The notes beneath the pieces are model-generated. The model saw only the letters and a list, made by a program, of their open reading frames with translations. It did not search any database and was not told where the DNA came from. Both the position numbers and the translations under genes were made by a program. Positions 9,814-21,603 of a DNA stretch of 64,000 nucleotides are shown piece by piece (positions within the stretch are counted from its first letter, which is position 1; every line of letters begins with the position of its first letter). The stretch comes from Phaseolus vulgaris (taxonomy: Eukaryota; Streptophyta; Magnoliopsida; Fabales; Fabaceae): positions 32,611,406 through 32,675,405 of the forward strand of contig NC_023756.2 of the NCBI RefSeq assembly GCF_000499845.2, given 5' to 3'.

Positions 9814-10132
9814 CTTTTGTTGATTGCAAGCGGTTTCTGGAAGCCTGAAGTTGGGGAAGACGAATCGCAAAGAGGGAGTTTGAGAGTTTCAGAGAAGAAG
9901 TGTTGGAGAAGGTGATGGAACAGTGGAGGCGCGTAAGTAAGTTTTGAATATGAGAAGCGCAAACGACGTTTCATGCTAGCCGTTGATGCGTACACGTGTC
10001 GCAAGATTGAGGAAGGAAGGCGTAACGTCATTTAAAACACAGCACGTGATATGGCACGTGACGTGGCATCACTTGCCACGTGGCCACTGAGGACGATCAC
10101 TTAGCCTCTTCGCTGAAAACAAGTTTACAGCT

Positions 10133-10149
10133 CGAGGCTGGGGGGCTTG
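10133..10149 (+). other. Polypurine tract of element A
   Basis: A GCTCGAGGCTGGGGGGCTT-type tract sits directly upstream of the 3' LTR. It is the usual primer for plus-strand DNA synthesis. Very similar tracts stand beside the LTRs of elements B, C and D, which links the four families. Confidence 0.8.
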
Positions 10150-11037
10150 TGATCCGGTCGGTCATCTGTAGTCAGTGACGTCAACAAAGGATAGCCACGT
10201 GGACCGTTCTTAGTGGAACACGTGGGCCAGGGAAGCAGATAAGTCATTGAGAAAGTCACCCAGGGGGTGATCGGTCATCAGGGGATGGCGGTCAGAGAGG
10301 GTGCGCGATCAGCGCCTAGATAAGCGCCCGAAAGCCGAGGGCGTGGCGCTATGGTGCACCGATCGGTCATCTGGTGTGAGCGATGGTCATCGGGTTTTCG
10401 TGTTGCACGCAGTTAAGCTGGAAACGAAGGACGTTTCCCAGCGAGAGCGTTGCATACGAACCTTGTGTGGCAGGGTATCAGAGAAAGGAGAAGTTATGTG
10501 CTTTGTGGTGTCGTGCACGAGAGTGGCCTAAGAGAGCTAGTCGCCAGTCAGTGATTGGTGCTCTCCTAACCCATAGCGTGCATGGAGCAAAGCAGAGGTG
10601 ATCGTTCACACAGTAGGTGATGCCTGGTGCGTGCGCTTAGCCAAGCCACACTTGGTATTCACACTGAGGTTGCACGAGACACCTAGTGAAAGAAACGCGC
10701 TAAGTTATTTCATACACGAATAACTTAGGCGCGCAACAGAGTATATAAAGGCATTCCACGCTCATACAAGGGAGGTAAGATTCATTCTTGCAAGTTACTA
10801 GTTTACACAGAGAGAGAGAGAGAACCACAGAGTGCACACGAGTCTCGCTGAGATTCTTAGTTCTTTGGTGGTTTTGCGAGGCTGACTTTAGCGTCAGAGT
10901 GCAATCGGCCGCTAGAGGCACCGTTTGTTGTGTTTCGCAGGTTTGCTTGGAGTTCTTGTGGAGTGCTTGGAGCGTTCTTTCGGAAGACAGAGTTTGACGT
11001 GGCGAATCCTTTGACGTTCGAATCCCCTGCGAGATCA
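10150..11037 (+). repeat. 3' LTR of element A
   Basis: The 888-bp partner of the LTR at 85-984 starts TGATCCGG and ends ATCA, followed by the TATTC duplication at 11038-11042. It keeps the TGACGTCA palindrome (10176-10183), the G-boxes, the promoter inverted repeat and the TATA box (10742-10750). Differences from the 5' copy are mostly transitions and short indels. Confidence 0.95.
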
Positions 11038-11042
11038 TATTC

Positions 11043-11160
11043 ATTAAATGCAGTTCACAAAAATAAAATTTTAATTGCTGTCTTTTCACAATTTTTGGTT
11101 TTGAAGAAGTTTGGCTTGCCGTACCTTATCCTCATCATTCTTAGTAGGAGGAAAGGAAAT

Positions 11161-11195
<35 letters not shown>

Positions 11196-11297
11196 GTAGT
11201 TTCATTCAAATGGGAATTATTTAATTTAAAAGTCTTTAATGATATTTTTTATGCAAACATATTTTTAATCATTGCAAATATAATATTTTTTTATTAT
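11043..11297. other. AT-rich gap with (TA)n
   Basis: AT-rich DNA with a TA microsatellite at about 11163-11192. No gene or element ends were recognised. Confidence 0.6.
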
Positions 11298-12041
11298 TGT
11301 TCTTGTCGGTTGACTCTAATGACAAGCTCTAACTCCGTCTGTCTCTTTACGAACCTGTCCTATCTCTTGCTGCTCTGGAACGTAGTTCCGTTGAAACAGA
11401 TGGGGCTCTACCTTTTTATTACACTCTGACAATTAAGTCAGTAAAGGGCTCACTAAAAATCAAGAAGTATTAAGTTTCAGTCTTAGAAACAACATACCTT
11501 AACCTGGGGCCTCAAGTCCATTTTATAGCTTACCTCTTGTAATAGCCTTCTCTCACGAGAATCTAATCTCAACTGAAAGCATACTCAGGAGAAACCCATT
11601 CTGTTTAGGGCCACATTCTCTAAAGGTTCATAAAATAATAACAGAACAACCACCTACGAACAGGGCATCAACTCATGTGCCAACATCAGGGGAACATTCT
11701 GCTCACATGGACACCCTACTCATGGTGCAACATTATCTTTCGCTATACATGCAACTTAACCATTACGTGCCTTAGTACCCACATACTTAGGTTAAAAGAA
11801 AAGATTTACTTGACTTAGACACCACATGTATTAAACTTACCCATAAGTTCACAAATACTCTTTACTAGTAGTTTTATGCTTACATATAAAAGGTTATTTC
11901 AATTATGCCAAGATGGATTTACTGACCAAATTGGACTCAACCACATGACTCATTTTACTGACCCAACAATCGAGCTGACCTACCTACGCCATGTACCGAG
12001 ATCTGACCCCGAACACTGAATCATGAGCACTCTCCAGTATA
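11298..12041 (-). mobile_element. Solo LTR of the element C Tat family
   Basis: Begins TGTTCTTGTCGGTTGA and ends near GCACTCTCCAGTATA. It aligns along its length with the LTRs at 38364-39154 and 56592-57335. It is flanked by ATTAT (11293-11297) and ATCAT (12042-12046), a duplication with one transition. No internal sequence is attached. Orientation is taken from element C, where this strand is antisense. Confidence 0.8.
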
Positions 12042-13355
12042 ATCATTAAAAATGTTTTTGTTCGTTTTGGTATTCATAAATGTATTTTCGTAAATGCTAT
12101 CTATCACTGATTAAAGATAATGGGATATGCATTTGGACATTCTAGAACAGTGATAACTCAGAAATAACATGTGATGTGATATTTTTTATTATTTTTAATT
12201 TATACGTGAGATATGATATATTTGTGGTATTATTATTATTATTATATGTTATTCCGGTATTATTCCTATCAATAAAGAGACAATCAAGAACAAACAAAGC
12301 CATAATTATTGGAAATCTCGAACAGATATAAAGGCAACGATACCTTAATATACAACACCTTTTCTCGCCTTGTAATTTCTTCTTTATGATTAAGTAAATT
12401 TAATAAATTTTATTTAATAAAAAAGTATATTAAAAATGTCAAAAACACATGATTATTGTTTCTCTATTGCCAATTACAACCATTAACTTTTTTAGAGAAT
12501 CACATAATTTCAAAAGTGAAAGTTTCAACTTTCGTCAATTAAAGAAAAGTATTCAACTGAAAATTTCTGTTAATTAATATATTCATTAATCAAATTTAAA
12601 TGAAGATTTAAATGTTCAAATTTTTTCTTGATAAATAAATTTAAAATGAAGTAAAGTATTATTGGTAGATATATTTTTGAATATTAAGAATTTATGTATA
12701 TATGCTATCTTTAATTTTTTATATTATTAAATTATAAATTTATTATATTTATTTAATAGTTTTATAATATTAAACTTTTTTTTAAATATAATTATATTAG
12801 TATTATATTAGAAATATGGATTTGTTTAAATATTTGAATTTTTTAAAAAATATTTTTTTATTTTTAGTTTGTTTATAGATCATATCACCATGTTAGTGGC
12901 TACCATCTTCCCCACCGTATTAATCACCAATTAAAAAGCTCTTATGATCACTTCTTTTTAAGAGCTTGTTCTAGAAGCTCTCATGAAAGATTCTCCTCAG
13001 TGATGCATTCTCTTACGGGATCATCCCATTCAATAAATGTTTCCAGCTACGATGCATTATTACACACAGGGAGACTAGTGGTGGAAATTGGAGTATCATC
13101 GCATATTTGGATATGGTACTTTTTCAAAGTAAAATAAATATTTTATTTTGATATAGCTATGGTGCTTTAATAGAAGTATTTAGGTTTGACTATATATTTT
13201 ATTCGTCAAATATAATATTTTTTTAATTTTAATTTTTTATAAAAAAAATTGTCATCAAATGATGATTCACTACCATTACTTAAAACAATATACAAGTCAA
13301 ATATATATATATATATATATATATTTTGAAATATAATTATTTTAAATGAAGATTT
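12042..13355. other. AT-rich DNA, no gene seen
   Basis: Long poly-A and poly-T runs, TA tracts (for example about 13302-13322) and no convincing reading frame. I see no certain element boundaries here. Confidence 0.5.
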
Positions 13356-13801
13356 CATTATAAGAAAATTATTAAATATAAACTAATTTTAGAGAAAAAA
13401 AATAATTAGTTACTATTGACTAATAAGTTAGTAAAAAATTGCTCATAAAAAAAATTAGTAAGAACTTATTGATATTTATATTATTAATAAATATTTATAA
13501 ACTAGTTTCTAAATTGGTATTTAATTACCAAAATTTTAACTATCAATTACTTTATATTCTAAATTAGTTACTTTATATTCTAAAGTTATCTTTAGTGACT
13601 AATTTAGAATCTAAAGTACTTAGTGTCTAAAATCTTTGTAACTAATGTTAGATACCAATTTTGAAACTATTTTATAATTTTTTATTAATAATATAAACTA
13701 CTTTAGATATCAATAATTTTTTAATCTACAAAATAGTATTTAATTTAGTCAAGTATTTTTGTCTCTAAAATTAGTTTCTAGTTAATTATTTTCTTGTAAT
13801 G
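13356..13801. mobile_element. CACTA-type MITE (446 bp)
   Basis: The ends are about 40-bp inverted repeats: CATTATAAGAAAATTATTAA on the left against CATTACAAGAAAATAATTAA read inward from the right. This is close to the plant CACTA end CACTACAAGAAAA. A 3-bp duplication TTT flanks it (13353-13355 and 13802-13804), as expected for CACTA elements. It has no coding capacity. It sits in or at the edge of the 3' LTR of the decayed copia element. Confidence 0.75.
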
Positions 13802-14049
13802 TTTTCAGAAGGTAAACATATATCAAAAAGTTGTCTTTCTCTATTTGTAGTTGAGACTATGTTGATGTTGGGTTGGTGTTTAATGATAAATAAGGCATGA
13901 GTGGAAAAAAAAGACATAAGCAGATAGGAAAGGAGAAGAGAGTACGAGGGCAAGAATGCTAAAAACATTTTATTGATCACACTCTTAAAAAAGTTACAAA
14001 GGAAAACTATTTATAGTCAATAAACTTGTTTTTTTAAAGTCTCCCTCAA

Positions 14050-14532
14050 ATTGGACATGTATATTAATCATTTCCATCTTGGAACACAGATTGTGAAACA
14101 TATATGGTAAAAGGGCATTGGTCAATATATCAACAACTTGCATTGTTGAATATATAAGCAGAAGCTTTAAAAATCTTGCACTGATATTCTCTCTAATGAT
14201 ATGACAATCAATTTCAATATATTTAGTTTGTTCATGAAGATTTCGACTAGAAACTAACGGAATGGCAGAATGGTTATCATAGTATATGAGGGTTGATTGA
14301 GTGTAATGTATCTACAAATCAAAAAGTAGATATGTTATCCATTGCAACTCATAAGCGCTTGATATCAAAGCTTATATTATGCTTTAGAGAAGCTTCTTGA
14401 GACAAATGGTTTTCTCTTGGATTGCTAAGAAATAAGAGAATGCCCCAAGTGAATGATATATTTGGTGACAGATTTTGAGTATCAATACATCCTGCCCAAT
14501 TTGAGTCCCAAAAATCCTTCAGTTGTATTTCA
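14050..14532 (-). pseudogene. copia RNase H remnant
   Basis: Minus-strand translation in mixed frames recovers the end of a copia RNase H: LKDFWDSNWAGCIDT near 14475-14525, an EASLKHN block, and LHEQTKYIEIDCHIIREN near 14200-14240, close to the copia end. Frame changes and stops make it a pseudogene. The copia 3' LTR follows on its 3' side. Confidence 0.75.
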
Positions 14533-16234
14533 ATATTTTGTCACAATACTTAGCAAATTATACTTTCAAATTTTAAACAAAATTGTTTCTCGAAAACGAC
14601 GCCAAAAACTTGTTGACCTTTTTCGATAAGTATACCGAGTCAGAAGTAATAAATTTATCTCTATATGTCGAACCCACAAGGAACATTTGTTTAAAATTCT
14701 AATAGTAGCATTCACTAAGTATAAGAATATGTACAATATTTTGATTTGAAAGATATTGACATAAGTTTGCATGAAAATTAAATGGAAACAAAATAAATGA
14801 GTAATATTATTCGATTAAGAAAATTAGGAGTAGGGTTAATCCTTCTTACTCATCTGTAGTTTTAATGAATAAAAATTGGTCTTGTCGGTTGACCTGCTCG
14901 TCGATTGACTCTAATGACAAGCTCTAGCTCTGTCTATCTTTGTTGGAATCTTATCTTCTCTTTGTTGTGTTGGAACGCGGCTCCGTTGAGACAAAGGGGA
15001 CCCTATCTGTTGATTGCAATCCGACGATCAAGTCAGTACAGGGCTTATAAGAATTTAAAAATTAACTAGTTTCAGTTTTAGAAGCAGCGTACCTTAACCT
15101 GGGATCTCAAGTCCCTTTTACAGTTTACTTCTTGTAACAACTTTCTATCACGAGAATATAATATCAACTGAAAGCATACTCAGCAGGAAAATATTCTGCT
15201 CATGGGCACACCCTCATGGTGCTGCAACATAACGGAATCTTTCCTCTAGGGAGTGAATAAAATAATAATAGAATAACCATCAGGGTACCAAGTGATGTAC
15301 CAGCATCAGGGGTCCAATCTTTATACATGCAACCTAATCTTTACGTGCCCTAGCACACATGGACTTAGTTTTTAAAGAAAATATTTACTTAAGCTAGACC
15401 CCATGCGCACTAAGCACACCCCTAGGTCCATAACTACCCCTCGCTAGCCGCCTAGGCCTTTGCATAAAGGGTTGTACGAAAAAGGAACTAATACATACAT
15501 CTGGGGCCCAATCACATGGCCCCCCAACATGATCCAAGAGCCAAGCTAGCGTGGCTACGACGGATGTCGAGGTCCGACCACCGAGCGCTGAGCTCTGAGT
15601 GCTCTGGTCCAGTAAAAACACATATAACATTCCATCTTGATTGACATTGATGCACATATATAAATCATTCATATCGGTTCCTCGTATACAAAATTATTAA
15701 GATTGTCTCCTAAATATTGATTTGTCCCATATTTATAAAAGTTTTCTTATCATTACGAACAGATGTATTAAAAAAATTAAAATTTCAAATTTATTCTTAG
15801 CATTCAAATATATTAAGCATTATCATTTGGGTTAGATACTCATAAGTACTTTCCAGTCAAATCTAAGGATCAAAATCATGAATAAAGTTTCAAGCTTAGA
15901 GAATAAAATGATAATACCAATCTCAATCAAGAACAAAATATTATAAATAAATATCACCTCAATCCCAAAGGAAATAATTAGCCACTCATTGTGGCCATTA
16001 CATGCACAAAAACAAAAGAAAGATAAGAAAAATGTTTCTCCTTGACGACTGCCTCTTTTAGGGTTTCCTTCCTTTGGTTCCCCTTTCGGGTCACACTTTT
16101 CTCTCAACCTTACGCTTTATTTAACCTAATTGGGCTTGGATTGAATGACATCTCGCTCAAGTGAGATATGGCTCGCTCAAGCGAGTTTCAAAGACGCTTT
16201 TCCATTAAATATTACTGAATTATAACACTTATCA
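14533..16234 (-). mobile_element. Athila-type LTR fragment with PBS, split by another LTR
   Basis: The LTR runs about 14611-16234 on the minus strand, ending in ACACTTATCA on the + strand. A PBS-type sequence (minus strand TTTTTGGCGTCGTTTTCGAG) and a short internal start follow at about 14533-14610. A Tat-type solo LTR (14877-15614) sits inside. Hairpin motifs CTCGCTCAAGYGAG are at 16150-16167 and 16172-16185. It interrupts the copia RNase H. Confidence 0.7.
14877..15614 (-). mobile_element. Solo LTR of the element C Tat family (second copy)
   Basis: Starts TGGTCTTGTCGGTTGACC and ends GCTCTGGTCCAGTA, matching the element C LTRs with short indels. Flanks are AAAAT (14872-14876) and AAAAC (15615-15619), a probable duplication with one transition. 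The right edge may differ by a few bases. Confidence 0.7.
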
Positions 16235-16239
16235 GTGGA

Positions 16240-16480
16240 AAGAAAATTATTTTTCCCCAATTCATGTTTGAGATAACGAAGAATGCACAAAGCAACTTGT
16301 TGATGAGCAATGGTTGGTGCATAAACAAATTGACTAAGGTAGTGAACAACTTGAGCAATGTCAGGAGTGGTGGTAAGGTATATGAGTCTCTCAATGAGGC
16401 TTCTATAAGAGGACAAATGAGTAAGGAGGTTTGTAGTAGTGAATGAAAGCTTTACAAAATGATTCATGGGTGTTGAAAAA
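16240..16480 (-). pseudogene. copia reverse transcriptase 3' end
   Basis: Minus-strand frame with YRSLIERLIYLTTTPDIAQ, VHYLSQFVYAP and HQQVALCILRYLK. These blocks are typical of the copia segment between RT and RNase H. The family Arg before Pro in TTxRPDI is lost, and the frame ends where the Athila LTR was inserted at 16234. It belongs to the element at 13802-24560. Confidence 0.85.
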
Positions 16481-16799
16481 GGGGCTTCTAAAGTATATTT
16501 TAGTTGACAAAGGTGTATGCCAATGCTTCAGCTTACAGACTTGAGACTGCTAAGTGCCATAATTTAGTAATATTACATATAAAAAGATAGGCACATATGA
16601 ATTTTAATTGATAAAATAGTTATAATTCAACCCCTACTTTAGGAATTTGAACATTTTTACATGTTTTTTTATTATAAGATTAATGTGAACGATTTATTCC
16701 CAATTTTGTGTTAATTTCATGATTCTAGGGGGAAATGGAGATGAAAGGGCTAAAGGAGAATTAACAAGATGAAAAGATAAATTTGGAACACTGGAAACC

Positions 16800-18918
16800 T
16801 ACCCACACTCTCAGTAAAAGATTGTTGAGACTTGTTATTATGATAATGATTAATAAGAAAACAAGTCAAAGAGTTTGTTGTTACAATTGGAAAAATAGGG
16901 ACTGAGTTTCATCTTTCTCAGTCTTTTATATTTTGATTAGCATGAAAATATTGTGTCCTTTGATTGATATTGATGCCCGTATAAAAATAATTTATATCGA
17001 TTTCTCGCATATAAAGTTATTAAGATGCTTCCTAAATATCGATTCCTCATATATTTATGAAAACAACTTTATCCTTAAGATCAAACATTGATAGCAATTA
17101 ACATTTCAAATCTATTCCTAGGATTCAAATATGTTAAGTATTATCATTTAGGTCAGAACCTTAGAAGTACTTTCCAGTCAAATTTAAGATTCTATATCAT
17201 GGTAAACCAAGCATTACAAACAAAACAATAATACCAATCATCAATCAAGAACAAAATATTATGTTTAGATATCACCTAAATACATAAGAGTTTGAACAAA
17301 TTACTCTCAATCCCAAAGGGTAGAATTAGCCACACATGATGTGATGTGAACGTAACTACAAGAATACATGATTCTTTGACATTCTTAGGAGCAACTTGAG
17401 CTGGTCATAAATGGCACCTTACTTTAGAATTGGATCAATGTTCTAATTCAAGAACTCACCAAGACTTAGCACCAACCAAGACTCATATGGAAGTCCATAT
17501 ATTGTCAAATGGAATCAAAACAAAATGAAAGGAAGAATACAAATGATAAACTGAACAACAAAGGAAAAGAATGAAACTGCACCGAACAGAAACAAGAAAC
17601 AATGCTGGAAAAGAAAACTAATCGGTACAAATGAAAAGGAAAAGCTAGGAAATTAAAACTGCCGAATGAAATTGAAAGAACATGAAGGAAGAAGAACACT
17701 TATAGAAGAAGCTTGCTGGATTTTGAGAATTGGAAGACACTTCACGCCACTTGGTTCCTTGACCCAAGATAAGTGATGGAATGCCGCCACTTGAAGCTCA
17801 CCATAGCTCACAAGATAAGGCAAAGGAAGAAGAAGACTCAAGACTCACAATTTCTCTCCAAATTTGAGTATAGTCTCTTTACTATATAATTCCAATCTGA
17901 ATTGTGAAGGACCTAAGCCCTCCTTTTATAGGAGTAAGGGCTGGTCATTTACATAGCTTATTCCCTAAGCTACCCAAAAAACTCCTAAGATCACACCCCC
18001 CTTACTAAGCTCACTCCCCAAGCTTCTAGAATTTGCTAAACTAAAGCCTAAAGATGCTTTTACAAAAGAGGTGTCTCATGTTTCCCTCTAAGCACCTTTC
18101 TAAACATTATTCTATATTATTTACAATTTAAAAGAAACTATAAAGAGAGATATTTAATATGAAGCCTATTAGTTGAGAGTTTGTAGACTTCTTTATCTTT
18201 AGGCTTGATCTTCTCTTTGACTTCTTTTAATTTGTGAGAAGACTAGAAGGAAGAACTTCAAATGTGTAGGTGAAAATCCTCTTCCTTCATTAATAAAATC
18301 CTCTCCTAGTGGATATCCATCATGATGTATGTTACAAGCAGTGATAGCATGAAAAGAATATCCAGGATGTTTCTCCTTGACGATTGCCTCCTCTAATGTA
18401 TCTCACACCTTTTATTCTCCCAATTGGGTTACAATCCTCTCAATGGTGTTTTTCCCTCAATCTTGCACACTAGGGTTGTGCCTCAAGCCCCCTATTTAAC
18501 CTAAATGACTTGGGTTAAGTGGATTCTTGCTCAAGAGAGATTGAGCTCGCTTGGGTGAGTAAAATGTCGAAACACGTAATGTTGTGGGAGCATTCTCGCT
18601 CAAGCGAGAATGAGTTCGCTTGAGCGAGATGTTTGATGATGAGGTGGGCTTGTGTTAGCTTGGAGCGTGTCGAGCCTTCCAACTTTCTGTTTTTAGCTTA
18701 TATTATTCTCCTTTTGCCTAATCATCTTCATTCTTTCCTATAATCCTTAAATTAACACAAATTTGGGAAGAAATAGTTCTTATTTAAACTAAAATCACAA
18801 AATATGTATAAAGGTATAATTTCATAAATTAGGGGTTATTTTCTACTTATTTTAGCAATTAATACCCATAAGTGCCTATATTTTAATATGAAATATTACT
18901 AAAATTTGACACTTATCA
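16800..18918 (-). mobile_element. Athila-type LTR (minus) nested in the + strand LTR
   Basis: It matches the minus-strand LTR family (blocks around GATTAATAAGAAAACAAGTC and the TATCA right end at 18918). Flanks AAACC (16795-16799) and ACACC (18919-18923) may be an old duplication. The terminal part near 16800 is deleted. A different LTR (17342-18322) is inserted in it. Perfect hairpins lie at 18591-18612 and about 18615-18628. Confidence 0.6.
17342..18322. mobile_element. Solo LTR, TGATG...CATCA (981 bp)
   Basis: Begins TGATGTGAACG and ends GGATATCCATCA, with an exact duplication TGATG on both sides (17337-17341 and 18323-18327). A related copy lies at 59601-60613: both carry a TCACGCCACTTGG block and similar composition. 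There is no coding region. It is the innermost member of a four-level nest. Confidence 0.85.
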
Positions 18919-19633
18919 ACACCCTAGATCTTTTTTCTTGCTTTCCATGCTTGGAATGACAACATGAGTGACTAATTCTTCCCTTTGGGATTGAGAATAA
19001 TTTGTTCAAAATCTTATGTATTAAGGTGATATTTATTTATAATATTTTGTTTTTTATTGATGATTGGTATTGTTATTTTATTATTAAAGTTTAAATCTTG
19101 ATTCATGATTTTGATCCTTAGATTTGACTGGAAAGTACTTCTAAGCATATGACCTAAATGATAATGCTTAACATATTTGAATGCTAGTAATAGATTTAAA
19201 ATGTTAATTGTTTTATAACATTTGTTCCTAATGATAAGGAGTTTTTATAAATATGCGAGGAATCGATATTTCGAAGACTATCTTAATAATTTTGTATGTG
19301 AGAAATCGATATGAATGATTTTTATATGTGCGTCAATGTCAATCAAGATGGAATGTTATATGTTTTTATTCATTGAAAATACAAACGAGTAAGAAGGATG
19401 AACTCCAATATCAATTTTCCCAATTGATTCATCCAAATCATTTACTTTGCTTTTATTTAATTTCTTACAAATTCATGATACAAACAACATTTGCAACAAA
19501 ATTTTACACATTTTCTTATATTCAGTGAATATTATACTAGAGATTTTAGAATTGTTCCTTGTGGGTTCAATATTCATCCTTAGGGACAATTTATTAATTT
19601 TGACTCGGTACACTTGTCATAAAAAGTTCATCA

Positions 19634-20130
19634 AAGACCAAGAAAATATGTCAAATCTTCAAGGTTTTTTTATTTTAAAATATTTGTTAAGAAGATTTAT
19701 CATGTTTTATTTTAACAATATCATTTCTAGTGAGAATGATATCATTAACATATATAATGACCATAATGCTAACATAATTTGTAAATTTTAGAAAGAAAGA
19801 ATGATTTGCAGAATAGTGATAATAACCATTTGAAATGAGGAAGGTAGAAGGCTTCTCATACCATTTCATGCTAGCCTATTTAAGTCCATACATGACTTAT
19901 GCAACCTACATACTTGGTTAGATGCAATAATATTCATATTTGATGAAATTTGTATATATTCTTCTTCATGAAGTTCACCATAAAGGAAGACATTGTTCGT
20001 GTCAAGTTGTTTTAGGTTCCTGGCAACCAAAGATAAGAGTAGGTGAACCTTGGTTAATTTGGTCACGAGAGAAGGTGTCGAGAAAATCCAATCCCTCCAA
20101 CTTAGTGTAACCCTTTGCCACAAGACAAGC
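19634..20130 (-). pseudogene. copia reverse transcriptase core remnant
   Basis: Minus-strand frames give LTKVHLLLSLVARNLKQLD, NNVFLYGELHEEEYIQ, WYEKPSTFLISNGYYH and IIYVNDIILTRNDI. The last is the catalytic YVDD block with the first Asp changed to Asn. Two frames are needed, and several substitutions hit conserved positions. It is the 5' part of the RT whose end lies at 16240-16480. Confidence 0.85.
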
Positions 20131-20199
20131 TTTATATCAATCTATAATTCTATTTGCATGGTGTTTAATTTTATACATCCATTTGCAATCGGTTGTAAA

Positions 20200-21598
20200 C
20201 TTATTTGGTGGTAAATATGTAATAGTCCATGTGTTATTAGTCTCAAAAGAGTAGGATATCTTCATCCATCACTTTCTACTAGTGTTTCATTTTAGAAGCT
20301 TATGCATATCTTTTAGGCCAATCTTTTGTGTTAATGGATACGATAACATGTTTAAAAGATGGTGATAGACTAGTATGAAACACAAAATATTCAATTGGAT
20401 ATTTGATACTTGATTGAAGCTTAAATCTAGTTGAGGTTAGGATGACTTAATAGTCTTGTAGTTGGTGACTGACGAGTACACATAGTTTAACAAGCAATAA
20501 AGGAGGTATTATTATTATCCTCATCCTCATTTGGTTCAAAGGTAACATGTTTTTGATAAGTAGGATTATGATTTTTTATAGCAATGTCAAACATATCATT
20601 ATGAAAACTAGATGATACAAGTAAGCTAAAAAAAAATAAGAGAGAACTAGTTTTGATTTTTTAAGCTGAATTATTTATATAGGGTAAATAATCCTAAAAC
20701 AATTTCACATTTTGAAATACTTCAATATTATGTGATTCAAGATTTAAGAGAGATATCATTATATTCTTTAAACCATATAAATATTCTCAGATTGGATCTT
20801 GAATCAAGTTTTCTTTGTGTAATGATAGTATTAACATAACAAAGACATTTGATTTTTTTGAGATTGGTAATGTCACAAGGTTTTTCATAGTTTTTCAAAA
20901 GTTGAAACATTATTAAGAAAGAGAGTGGGAATACAATTTATCAAATAAACAACATGATTAAGAGTGTAATACAAAAATTTAGGAGTAAGATTATATTAGA
21001 ATAGAAGAGCACGAGTTACATAGAGTAAATGTTGATAATTTCACTCAATTATTCCATTTTTTTTCAAGTGTTTCAACACAAGTTTTTTAATGCACAACTT
21101 CCTCATAATCAATGTAATTTTTCATGTTAAATTCAACACCATTACTAGTTCTAAAAATATTTATCTTTATGTTTTTTCAAATTGAGTTTTAACAAAAAAC
21201 ATTAAAATTGATAATTAAATTGAGCTTTAGATTTATCTTTCATATGATGTATCCAAGTAAAATGTGTATGATCACAATGATAAGAAAGTATTTATATCCA
21301 TGCTTAGAAGTACTAAAACATGGTTCCCAAATGTTTGTAGGATTCAAGTTAAACGAATAACTGATGTAAAAATAACCAGAAGGAAAATGAAACTTTTTTA
21401 TTTAGCAAGATGACAAGTATTACAAATGATATTTTTATTACTAAATATAAAAGGAAAGTTGTTGTTTCATAACAAGTCCATCAACAGATAAGTGTCCCAT
21501 TCTAGCATGGCTAAGATCAAGGTTTTGAACATTACATTGTAGAGCACCAACAATAGAATTCACACAACAAGATTGAATAGCATGTACATTAAGAGTAT
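20200..21598 (-). pseudogene. copia integrase remnant
   Basis: Read on the minus strand, conserved copia integrase words appear in shifting frames: an HARMGHLSVDGL-like zinc-region block near 21470-21520 and a block near 21040-21190 that resembles the ...GVEFN...YEEVVHQKTCVET... part of the core. Stops and indels are frequent. The segment joins the RT at 20130 and is split from its upstream part by the solo LTR at 21604. Confidence 0.6.
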
Positions 21599-21603
21599 AT
21601 AAG

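Larger units (their letters stand above)
85..11037 (+). mobile_element. Element A: full-length Tat-lineage Ty3/gypsy LTR retrotransposon
   Basis: A 10.95-kb element runs from LTR to LTR. The two LTRs (85-984 and 10150-11037) start TGATSCGGTCGG and end GAGATCA. A perfect 5-bp duplication TATTC lies at 80-84 and 11038-11042. A primer-binding-type site follows the 5' LTR (about 987-1005) and a G-rich polypurine tract precedes the 3' LTR (about 10133-10149). By eye the LTRs differ by about two dozen substitutions plus small indels, so the insertion is fairly recent. Pol order is RT, RNase H, a second RNase H, then integrase; the dual RNase H marks the Tat lineage. An antisense gene lies between pol and the 3' LTR. 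The zinc knuckle and protease are missing, and a 700-bp solo LTR (7359-8058) is nested inside. Confidence 0.95.
16548..19633 (+). mobile_element. Athila-type solo LTR (+) interrupted by a nested minus-strand LTR
   Basis: The + strand LTR starts TGCTAAGTGCCATAATTTAG (16548 to about 16799) and resumes at about 18924-19633, ending GTTCATCA. Flanks are GAGAC (16543-16547) and AAGAC (19634-19638), one transition apart. The break holds a related LTR in the opposite orientation. Orientation was judged against the LTRs at 21604-22785 and 48264-49363. Confidence 0.65.
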
